From Methylococcaceae bacterium (lineage in GTDB: Bacteria; Pseudomonadota; Gammaproteobacteria; Methylococcales; Methylomonadaceae): 5,651 nt of DNA. The notes below the pieces were generated by a model that had not been told where the DNA came from, made no database searches, and worked only from the letters and a program-made list of their open reading frames with translations. Positions 1-3,744 of this stretch are shown here, piece by piece (within the stretch, counting starts at the first letter, position 1; each line of letters begins with the position of its first letter). The position numbers were made by a program, and so were the translations under genes. The stretch covers positions 298 to 5,948 of the forward strand of contig PMDM01000263.1 of assembly GCA_003155565.1 (NCBI GenBank). The letters are read 5' to 3'.

Positions 1-83
1 GCAAACCAAGTGGTTGCTGGATGGGATACAGCAGTTGGCGGAGTAGAAATAGCTGCTTTTGCTTATATATATTTTGAACAAGC

Positions 84-108
84 GAGACGGAGTTTGAAAC
101 CCCGTCTC
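84..108 (-). terminator. Strong imperfect palindrome, possible 3' end of the minus-strand small operon
   Basis: The sequence shows a 7-bp perfect stem, GAGACGG pairing with CCGTCTC, extended inward by GTT/AAC. On the minus strand the joining position is a G-U pair, while on the plus strand it is an A-C mismatch, so the hairpin is more stable as minus-strand RNA. It lies about 35 nt past the last short minus-strand frame. There is no clear U-run after it on the minus strand, so it may be an RNA-stabilising hairpin rather than a true intrinsic terminator. Confidence 0.4.
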
Positions 109-142
109 AAACGTTTTATTGGTCTTGTGCTTTTTGAACTAA

Positions 143-220
143 TCAAAACCTTACGGACGGGGCATGCTGCCCAGTCCGGCTTAATACCTTAATTTCGGCA
201 GTAGTATTATCATCTACCAT
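143..220 (-). CDS. Doubtful 25-residue frame, third in the small operon
   Basis: This frame starts one base after the stop of the 35-residue membrane peptide gene. It encodes a short polar peptide beginning MVDDNTTAEIKV and ending in a basic tail. Tight packing argues for translational coupling. The frame has no recognisable ribosome binding site of its own, and its second half is formed by a strong hairpin (154-178), so its sequence may be dictated by RNA structure rather than by protein. No family is recognised. It is kept only because of its position behind two more convincing tiny genes. Confidence 0.2.
   Translation of the reverse strand: MVDDNTTAEIKVLSRTGQHAPSVRF
154..178. repeat. Hairpin: 25-nt imperfect inverted repeat
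   Basis: Outer arms CGGAC/GTCCG and inner arms GGGCA/TGCCC form a ten-pair stem interrupted by a single mismatch, with a three-base loop. It overlaps the 3' half of the doubtful 25-residue minus-strand frame. Downstream on the minus strand is a weak T-rich run (GGTTTTGATT), so it could serve as a minus-strand terminator. A dispersed palindromic repeat is the other option. Confidence 0.45.
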
Positions 221-221
221 T

Positions 222-329
222 TCAGGATCCCGATTTAAAGATATTACTTGCAACGAAAGCAATTAAACAAAAAGATACGAATTGGATGACAGCTATCATA
301 GCGTGAAAGAATAAATGGAAGATAATCAT
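222..329 (-). CDS. Small hydrophobic membrane peptide, 35 aa
   Basis: The 35-residue product starts MIIFHLFFHAMIAVIQF and ends in a short polar tail, IFKSGS. Residues about 2-30 are almost wholly hydrophobic, which predicts a single inner-membrane helix. Its ATG overlaps the stop of the upstream 34-residue peptide gene in an ATGA arrangement, typical of translational coupling, and this is the main reason for the start choice. No family is recognised. Tiny paired membrane peptides can be accessory subunits of membrane complexes, regulators of transporters, or type I toxins. The sequence does not decide between these. Confidence rests on the overlap, the coherent membrane character and the excellent ribosome site of the partner gene. 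Confidence 0.5.
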   Translation of the reverse strand: MIIFHLFFHAMIAVIQFVSFCLIAFVASNIFKSGS

Positions 330-430
330 GACAACCTCTTGTACCAGATAGGCACATAGTATTTAAGATAGAGCAATGAGAAATAACTCATTGACAACAG
401 TAGAACGAATATAACTTTGATGATTTTCAT
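326..430 (-). CDS. Small hydrophobic membrane peptide, 34 aa
   Basis: The product begins MKIIKVIFVLLLSMSYFSLL and ends with an aromatic, basic tail, YYVPIWYKRLS. It shows a positively charged N-terminus, one transmembrane helix at about residues 5-22 and a cationic C-terminus, so a single-pass inner-membrane peptide is likely. The start is well supported: an AGGAG ribosome binding site at 437-441 sits six bases upstream of the ATG. It is the first gene of a probable two- or three-cistron unit, and the next ATG overlaps its stop. A promoter-like pair of boxes lies about 310 nt upstream, leaving a long structured leader. No known family is recognised. Size, charge pattern and leader resemble type I toxins, but two coupled peptides would be unusual for that class. 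Confidence 0.62.
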   Translation of the reverse strand: MKIIKVIFVLLLSMSYFSLLYLKYYVPIWYKRLS

Positions 431-436
431 AATAGT

Positions 437-441
437 CTCCT
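437..441 (-). promoter_or_regulatory. Ribosome binding site AGGAG of the 34-aa peptide
   Basis: AGGAG on the minus strand lies six bases before the ATG at 430-428. It is the best Shine-Dalgarno match seen in the left third of the window and is the chief evidence that the tiny minus-strand frame is translated. Confidence 0.65.
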
Positions 442-504
442 ATATAGAGGTTCACAGGTAACAGAGACGAAATATTTTGCAACTATGTTGTGTCTATTTC
501 TTAG

Positions 505-550
505 GCTATGTAACCGTTAAATGCGGAAACCTTAATGAAGGTTACATAGC
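505..550. repeat. Perfect 11-bp inverted repeat with nested alternative hairpin
   Basis: GCTATGTAACC at 505-515 is exactly complementary to GGTTACATAGC at 540-550, across a 24-nt loop. A second hairpin, AACCTT/AAGGTT (528-533 with 538-543), uses part of the right arm, so the two structures exclude each other. It lies about 65 nt upstream of the AGGAG ribosome site in the minus-strand leader. A switchable RNA or a dyad binding site are both possible. Confidence 0.6.
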
Positions 551-589
551 AAAAATCCAAGAATCCTGTTCTCCCTCCGTAAATCAGGC

Positions 590-601
590 AAGCCTAGGCT
601 T
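590..601. repeat. Perfect 12-bp palindrome AAGCCTAGGCTT
   Basis: The twelve bases are self-complementary with no spacer, so as DNA this is a candidate dyad operator. As RNA it could fold only with a strained small loop. It sits in the middle of the minus-strand leader, between two hairpins. Confidence 0.45.
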
Positions 602-619
602 TTAACCTTAACTTTGCCC

Positions 620-642
620 GTATCTTGTCAATGGCAAGATAC
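620..642. repeat. Hairpin GTATCTTG/CAAGATAC
   Basis: An 8-bp perfect stem, with one extra G-U and one C-G pair on the plus strand, encloses a short loop. It is the promoter-proximal structure of the minus-strand leader. On the plus strand a T6 run follows about 20 nt later, too far away for a standard terminator. Confidence 0.5.
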
Positions 643-742
643 TGCTATTAAATCCCTAACTTTTTTACTACGTTGCATCCATGCTGCCTTACGGCTAATT
701 CTTTAGATTTGAGCCTACTTTATCACCTGATTATCGGATAAG

Positions 743-771
743 TATATACGTATAAATACCTAATATATCAA
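743..771 (-). promoter_or_regulatory. Sigma70-like promoter for the small-peptide operon
   Basis: On the minus strand, TTGATA (771-766) matches five of six bases of the -35 consensus. It is followed after 17 bp by TATATA (748-743), or after 19 bp by the better box TATACT (746-741). Transcription would start near 736 and run through the structured leader into the tiny membrane peptides. The surroundings are AT-rich, so chance matches are possible. Confidence 0.4.
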
Positions 772-801
772 ACTAAACAAGTACCTTTTGGGAGCTTGAC
801 T

Positions 802-978
802 TCACCTGAATGCGTTGGAAATGGTACGCGATGCGTACCCTACGTGGCTAAATCCGTGGTTCATGGCAATTGCAGCGATTTGCGCATCTTCGGTGCTGAT
901 AAGCAAACCCATTCGGGCATTCGCTGAGGCACGAAGCGTATCAATCCCGAAAGGTGCACTTCTCTTCGTCCAGCATAT
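802..978 (-). pseudogene. Decayed C-terminal fragment of a PIN-domain (VapC-type) toxin
   Basis: Read on the minus strand, the frame contains the segment ISTEDAQIAAIAMNHGF. This matches the hallmark of VapC/FitB PIN ribonucleases, in which an Asp followed by AQIAAIA and a His-Gly lies before the TRN-x-DF strand. The upstream residues (spaced Ala, Arg and Gly before the Asp) also fit. The usual TRNxxDF block after HGF is missing, and the tail (FSHVG through NAFR) resembles the family's DFxHxGVxxINPF end after a deletion. A stop at 979-981 cuts off everything N-terminal to about position 978, so the catalytic N-terminal Asp and the rest of the domain are absent in this frame. No antitoxin gene is seen beside it. 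Such toxins are endonucleases in type II toxin-antitoxin pairs, and this copy is surely inactive. Confidence 0.5.
823..839. repeat. REP-like palindrome GGTACGC-gat-GCGTACC
   Basis: A perfect 7-bp stem with a 3-base loop is followed by CCTACG. The pattern 'GGTGCGC...GCGCACCCTACG' is common in dispersed REP-like elements of many proteobacteria and cyanobacteria (from general knowledge), and this copy differs by G-to-A and C-to-T changes. It overlaps the decayed VapC tail, so part of that tail may come from the repeat. Confidence 0.4.
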
Positions 979-1214
979 CTACTTGGGCTGGTGTAAATCT
1001 CGGTTTATTACCTTTCATCCGCCAAACCATCCGTTTTTATTCATTACGACGCTGTACCGTACAGCTAACACTCCGAATTGGTGCATTTTAAGAAACCAAC
1101 GCACAAAATCAATGCGCCATGTTCAATCGAGCTGGCATCCTTGCTGTTCAGAAAAAACACCATAACTCACTATAAGCATTGATAAATATAGGTATTATAT
1201 TGAAAATACAAGAT
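979..1214. other. No gene recognised between VapC remnant and sigma54 promoter
   Basis: No intact gene is supported here. A plus-strand frame running 815-1165 is treated as a shadow because its amino-acid make-up is odd and it covers the PIN remnant in antisense. A minus-strand frame at 1018-941, starting MKGNKPRFTPAQVDMLDEE, has the look of a helix-turn-helix N-terminus but stops after 25 residues, so it may be another decayed fragment. From 1166 the DNA is very AT-rich and free of clear signals up to the sigma54 promoter. Confidence 0.4.
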
Positions 1215-1230
1215 TGGCACGTTATGTGCT
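1215..1230 (+). promoter_or_regulatory. Sigma54 (RpoN) promoter, -24/-12 type
   Basis: TGGCACG-TTAT-GTGCT matches the sigma54 consensus TGGCACG-N4-TTGCW at every informative position but one (G for the first T of the -12 box), with the invariant GG and GC doublets correctly spaced. It faces the 64-aa peptide gene, and transcription would start near 1241. No clear paired NtrC-type upstream sites were found, only one half-site-like TGGTGCA at 1079-1085. Such promoters need an enhancer-binding activator, often nitrogen-, motility- or envelope-related. Confidence 0.6.
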
Positions 1231-1248
1231 TAAATTAATATGAGCGTT

Positions 1249-1306
1249 CTGTAGTTGTTTTAAAGAAATTAATTACAGCGCTTGACTAAGCGTTACTCGC
1301 TTTTTT
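1249..1306 (+). promoter_or_regulatory. Attenuator-like leader with competing hairpins
   Basis: Three structures are packed end to end. CTGTAGTT/AATTACAG (1249-1256 with 1271-1278, one G-U pair) abuts CGCTT/AAGCG (1279-1283 with 1288-1292). The same AAGCG can instead pair with CGCTT at 1298-1302, which runs into six T's. The last pairing looks like a short intrinsic terminator, and the middle one like its antiterminator. The stems are only 5 bp, so the strength is uncertain. The position, between the sigma54 promoter and the peptide gene, is right for an attenuator. Confidence 0.4.
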
Positions 1307-1337
1307 CAATCTCGACTTAATTAACATTGAGGTTAAC

Positions 1338-1532
1338 ATGATACAGACCCGTATAGCCGTCATAAAAAAGCCCGTTTCGGCGTTTTACCTTATCGCCGCT
1401 GTAATCCCACTAATGATTGCTGCCAATGCTTACAATGTAGAGGTAGCAAGTAGCCTGGATGGAACTTTTTCGGAATCCGGTGCAAATTTAACTAAAGTCT
1501 TTGTTTTGCCAGTTGTACCCCTCCTCGTGTAG
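1338..1532 (+). CDS. Putative exported small peptide, 64 aa
   Basis: The product begins MIQTRIAVIKKPVSAFYL and has a signal-peptide layout: a basic n-region (R5, K10, K11), a hydrophobic core at 15-28 and an Ala-Asn-Ala cleavage-like site ending at residue 31. The mature part would be only 33 residues (YNVEVASSLDGTFSES onward) with a hydrophobic tail. A GAGG ribosome site lies five bases before the ATG. It sits behind the sigma54 promoter and attenuator-like leader. The last codons and the stop fall inside the first copy of a duplicated element that ends in a terminator at 1570, so this is probably a short mRNA whose 3' end is the repeat. No family is recognised. It may be a truncated gene or a leader for the RNA, and the coding case is moderate. 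Confidence 0.42.
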   Translation: MIQTRIAVIKKPVSAFYLIAAVIPLMIAANAYNVEVASSLDGTFSESGANLTKVFVLPVVPLLV

Positions 1533-1580
1533 ATCGGATGTCGATTTGGTGCAAGGATGCACTTTTTTTTCAAGGGTTTA
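1494..1580 (+). repeat. Direct repeat copy 1: small-RNA-like element with terminator
   Basis: The core, 25 bases from 1507, is identical in copy 2 and contains CCCCTCCTCGTG, a C-rich run complementary to Shine-Dalgarno sequences. Next come a shared CGGATGTCGATTT stretch and a GGA-loop hairpin ending in eight T's. Weaker similarity extends upstream to AAAGT at 1494. A CU-rich seed followed by an intrinsic terminator is the usual design of a base-pairing small RNA. Here it would be released from, or form, the 3' end of the 64-aa peptide mRNA. Confidence 0.6.
1548..1570 (+). terminator. Rho-independent terminator of copy 1
   Basis: A stem of six pairs (1548-1553 with 1558-1563, the outer one G-U) has an AGGA loop and is followed by T's through 1570. 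The strand GTGCAAGGATGC resembles the CsrA/RsmA consensus RUACARGGAUGU, with GGA exposed in the loop. Confidence 0.65.
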
Positions 1581-1636
1581 TGGCAAGGTTTACCGCCTCA
1601 CCTATTGAGAAATGGACAGAAACTCTCGAGTTACCC

Positions 1637-1726
1637 AAAGTTTTTTGATGTGCCAGTTGTACCCCTCCTCGTGTACCTGACCGGATGTCGATTTGATGCA
1701 AGGACGCATCTTTTTTAAAAAGTTTA
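1637..1726 (+). repeat. Direct repeat copy 2: small-RNA-like element with terminator
   Basis: This copy lies 144 bp downstream of the first. It keeps the identical 25-base core from 1651 (with the CCCCTCCTC run), the CGGATGTCGATTT stretch, the hairpin and the T-run, but has a 2-base expansion after the core and several substitutions. There is no obvious peptide gene in front of it, so if it is expressed it would be a stand-alone small RNA from a promoter in 1581-1650, or read-through from copy 1. I see no strong promoter there. Confidence 0.58.
1695..1716 (+). terminator. Rho-independent terminator of copy 2
   Basis: GATGC/GCATC (1695-1699 with 1706-1710) closes a six-base loop, AAGGAC, followed by T6. 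Against copy 1, the second pair from the base changes from G-C to A-T on both sides, a compensatory change that supports selection for the RNA stem. Confidence 0.65.
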
Positions 1727-1746
1727 TTACCTAAGCAGCATCGAAA

Positions 1747-1766
1747 TATCACAAATAGTCGTGATA
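1747..1766. repeat. Perfect inverted repeat TATCAC-N8-GTGATA
   Basis: The 6-bp arms are perfect with an 8-base spacer, about 155 bp upstream of the ANTAR gene. The half-site order is reversed relative to CRP sites (TGTGA-N6-TCACA), so it is not a CRP/FNR box. It could be an operator for an unknown regulator or a small RNA hairpin just past the copy 2 terminator. Confidence 0.35.
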
Positions 1767-1788
1767 AGATGAGTGACCCGTCTTGTTT

Positions 1789-1892
1789 TCAGTCTTACCG
1801 GGCTGACTTAGTTTGTACTGTTCGTCAAAATAGTAGCCGGAGAAAACCCTGCACAACAGCTAATGAACTTAAAACATCCATTGTGGTGGATG
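1789..1892 (+). promoter_or_regulatory. Leader of the ANTAR operon with two six-pair, hexaloop hairpins
   Basis: TCAGTC pairs with GGCTGA (1789-1806, one T-G pair) around the loop TTACCG, and CATCCA pairs perfectly with TGGATG (1875-1892) around the loop TTGTGG. ANTAR proteins bind paired hairpins with six-base loops, but the known signature has A at loop position 1 and G at position 4, which neither loop has. The 68-nt gap is also long. Autoregulation is therefore only a possibility. No strong promoter was recognised in 1727-1920. Confidence 0.3.
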
Positions 1893-1920
1893 AACTTAGC
1901 CCTAGCAAATTATCAGGCAA

Positions 1921-2490
1921 ATGCTGAATGTTTTATTAGTTGAAAGTAATATCAATAATACCTTGCTGGAAAACGCACTTAAAAATGATGGGTTTGATAT
2001 TCTGAAAACCCAGTATAGCCCCCTATTTGTAACGCTCGCAAAGGAATCCAGGCCTGATGTTGTTATTTTTAATCTCGAAACCCCTTCTGAAAAGCTAATC
2101 TCCGACCTCCATACGCTAAACCTGAAATTACCGCTTCCGGTCATCATGTTTGCCAGCGATTGCAGCAGCGAAACGATAAATAAAGTCATTAAAGCCGAAG
2201 TCAGCGCTTTTATTGTGGACGAATTACCCTGCCAACGGCTCAACAGCATCATTCAGGTTGCCATGGCAAGGTTCAAACACAGTCAGGCACTAAAAGAGGC
2301 GCTGGAAGAGGCGCGTACCCAACTTGAAGACAGAAAGCAGATAGACCGCGCCAAAGCGATTTTGATCAAAACCCAGAATTTTTCCGAAGACGAAGCCTAT
2401 CACAGGCTCAGAAAGCTGGCGATGGACAGAAATATTACCTTGGGTGAAATGTCCAGAAATGTCATTGCCATGGCCGAATTGCTTAAATAA
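1921..2490 (+). CDS. ANTAR-domain antiterminator with pseudo-receiver (NasT/AmiR-like), 189 aa
   Basis: The protein has an N-terminal receiver-like fold (about residues 1-115), a helical linker or coiled coil (118-138) and a C-terminal ANTAR domain (about 133-187). The ANTAR domain is clear from EDRKQIDRAKAILI, then SEDEAYHRLRKLAMD. ANTAR domains bind paired hairpins in leader mRNAs and prevent termination. The receiver lacks the phosphoacceptor: the usual Asp of 'VVIxDLE' is Asn51 (VVIFNLETP), the N-terminal acidic pair is reduced to Glu8, and the conserved late Lys is absent. Control by phosphorylation is thus unlikely, and binding of a partner protein, as in AmiR or NasT, is the better model. 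The GAF protein gene starts 14 bp after this stop. The start fits the receiver fold, with AGG at 1915-1917 as a close, weak ribosome site. The family is confident; the target is not known. Confidence 0.85.
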   Translation: MLNVLLVESNINNTLLENALKNDGFDILKTQYSPLFVTLAKESRPDVVIFNLETPSEKLISDLHTLNLKLPLPVIMFASDCSSETINKVIKAEVSAFIVDELPCQRLNSIIQVAMARFKHSQALKEALEEARTQLEDRKQIDRAKAILIKTQNFSEDEAYHRLRKLAMDRNITLGEMSRNVIAMAELLK

Positions 2491-2504
2491 AATACCAGAC
2501 CCTT

Positions 2505-3425
2505 ATGAAAACGTTTATTAAAGTCACTGAAATATGGATTCCTGACAAAGGGCGCACTCAATTGGAGTTTGGCTCCGGTTTGTATGGCGCGTTGACCGAT
2601 TTTAAAAACGCCAGTGAGCAACAGCATTTTGCTTATGATGAAGGTTTGCCGGGTAAAGCCTGGGCTGCCGGTCATCCGATTGTGCTGACCCGGTTTGAGC
2701 ATTCTTACTTTAAGCGCACGACAGCGGCACAGAAAGCAGGTTTGACCTGTGGGATAGCACTACCAATTTTTTCCGGCGATTTTCTGCTGGCCGTCGTGGT
2801 GTTTTTATGCGGAGATGATGAAGAACATGCCGGGGCTATTGAAGTCTGGTGCAATGATCCGGCTAACCGACAGTCACTGCAAGTCCTGGATGGCTATTAC
2901 GGGACGCTGGAACATTTTGAAAACATCTCCAAACAAATCAATATGCCCAAAGGCCAGGGTATACCCGGCCTTGCCTGGGCGACGGGCATGCCGGTATTGA
3001 TGGAAGACATTAGCAAAGTCAATGAATTTAGCCGCTCTGCCGATGCACAACAAGCCGGTATTACCACTGGCCTGGGTATTCCTATTGTCAACAGCGATGA
3101 ACAAACGTATGTGATGACATTTCTGTCCGCCAAAGCCACCCCGATTGCCAAGCGCATCCAGATCTGGATTCCCGAAGGTAAGCAACTGGTTTGCCAACAA
3201 GGCTACAGCAAAAGCAGCAACGATCTGGCGGAAATCTTTGAAACCATTACTGTTAGTAAAGGTGTGGGGGCATTAGGCCGGGTCTGGCTGACCGGTATGC
3301 CCATCATTACCGGAAACCTGGAAGCCTCTGAGTACAAACCTGAACTGGATAGCTTGAGCAGTATGTTGGCTATTCCTGTGATCGAGCAAGGGCGGCTAAA
3401 GGCGATAGTTACTTTTTTGTTTTAA
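2505..3425 (+). CDS. Triple GAF-like sensor protein, likely partner of the ANTAR regulator, 306 aa
   Basis: The sequence consists of three diverged repeats of about 105 residues: 9-104, 112-209 and 218-306. Each opens with a strand such as EIWIP, EVWCN or QIWIP. Each has a central G-x-W block (EGLPGKAWAAGHP at 46-58, QGIPGLAWATGMP at 151-163, VGALGRVWLTGMP at 254-266) and a late IPI/LPI strand with a hydrophobic end, as in GAF folds. The first two also share an AxxAG(L/I)xxG segment. There are no transmembrane segments, signal peptide, kinase or output domain, so it is a cytoplasmic ligand- or redox-sensing module. It lies 14 bp after the ANTAR gene with no good ribosome site of its own, suggesting coupled translation. 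The likely job is to hold or release the ANTAR protein according to a signal. The ligand cannot be told from the sequence, and the domain call rests on motif pattern. Confidence 0.75.
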   Translation: MKTFIKVTEIWIPDKGRTQLEFGSGLYGALTDFKNASEQQHFAYDEGLPGKAWAAGHPIVLTRFEHSYFKRTTAAQKAGLTCGIALPIFSGDFLLAVVVFLCGDDEEHAGAIEVWCNDPANRQSLQVLDGYYGTLEHFENISKQINMPKGQGIPGLAWATGMPVLMEDISKVNEFSRSADAQQAGITTGLGIPIVNSDEQTYVMTFLSAKATPIAKRIQIWIPEGKQLVCQQGYSKSSNDLAEIFETITVSKGVGALGRVWLTGMPIITGNLEASEYKPELDSLSSMLAIPVIEQGRLKAIVTFLF

Positions 3426-3744
3426 GGTAGTTTGCGTGTTCTCATCAAAAAAGCCACCTAAAATCATATGGAATAAACCAGTAAAAATTATCCAAAAAGA
3501 CCAACTAAAATTAAGCGAAAAAAGCCATCGATAATTATCCGAAGCAGACACTCGCAACTTCATTTTTGGTTTGCTTATGAACTGGCAATTTCGACCCAAA
3601 AGCGACGGTCAACTTCACCCCGGTAATTTACCCATAGGAGACCTTGAAAAATTAATTTTATTTCCAACTTCAGATGCCAAGCTGGACTGAGATACCGAGA
3701 CCTCGTGGTCGTTCTTTAGGTTATTTTTCGAGTCCTTAAAACAA
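3426..3744. other. AT-rich intergenic region between convergent genes
   Basis: No gene is supported here. The first 115 bp hold loosely repeated A-rich motifs (AAAAAAGCCA at 3447-3456 and 3517-3526, with a weaker AAAAAGACCA at 3494-3503, and AATTATCC twice) and a palindrome GATAATTATC (3530-3539). A 37-codon frame at 3577-3690 (MNWQFRPKSDGQL onward) lacks a ribosome site. Its first part overlaps CGACCCAAAAGCG, which resembles phrases seen in dispersed intergenic repeats. A 4-bp GACC/GGTC hairpin at 3699-3710 is followed by T-rich DNA. No convincing terminator was found for either neighbour. Confidence 0.5.

Larger units (their letters stand above)
442..736 (-). promoter_or_regulatory. Long structured 5' leader of the small-peptide operon
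   Basis: Between the putative promoter and the ribosome binding site lie about 300 nt with no convincing gene but several strong palindromes: an 8-bp hairpin at 620-642, a perfect 12-bp palindrome AAGCCTAGGCTT at 590-601, and an 11-bp inverted repeat at 505-550 with a competing inner hairpin. A 16-codon frame (678-628, MQRSKKVRDLIAVSCH) could be a leader peptide, but its ribosome site is poor. The layout suggests post-transcriptional control. I compared it by eye with common riboswitch consensus patterns (c-di-GMP-I, TPP, cobalamin, fluoride) and found no match. Confidence 0.4.

Noticed and set aside
1..192. Plus-strand frame open from the left edge to 192, and another open to 46 ending in WLLDGIQQLAE
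   Set aside because: Either could be the tail of a gene starting outside the window, but the longer one runs through two strong hairpins and neither matches a known family. There is too little sequence to choose.
391..415. Plus-strand TTGACA followed by TATAAC, considered as an antisense promoter
   Set aside because: The spacing is only 13 bp, too short for a sigma70 promoter, and the bases lie inside the 34-aa peptide gene.
1079..1085. TGGTGCA half-site, considered as an NtrC enhancer for the sigma54 promoter
   Set aside because: No inverted partner half-site is present at the required spacing.
815..1165. 116-codon plus-strand frame
   Set aside because: It lies antisense to the PIN-domain remnant and over a REP-like palindrome, has an implausible composition and no ribosome site.
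1570..1752. 60-codon minus-strand frame across repeat copy 2
   Set aside because: It is the antisense of the terminator-bearing repeat and has no supporting signals.
1902..2252. 116-codon minus-strand frame opposite the ANTAR gene
   Set aside because: It is a shadow of the well-supported ANTAR coding sequence.
3396..3599. 67-codon minus-strand frame with an aromatic-rich middle
   Set aside because: Its Phe/Trp-rich stretch is the reverse reading of loosely repeated A-rich DNA. It overlaps the GAF gene end and has no ribosome site.
3577..3690. 37-codon plus-strand frame MNWQFRPKSDGQL onward
   Set aside because: There is no Shine-Dalgarno sequence, and part of it resembles a dispersed intergenic phrase, so the coding evidence is too weak.
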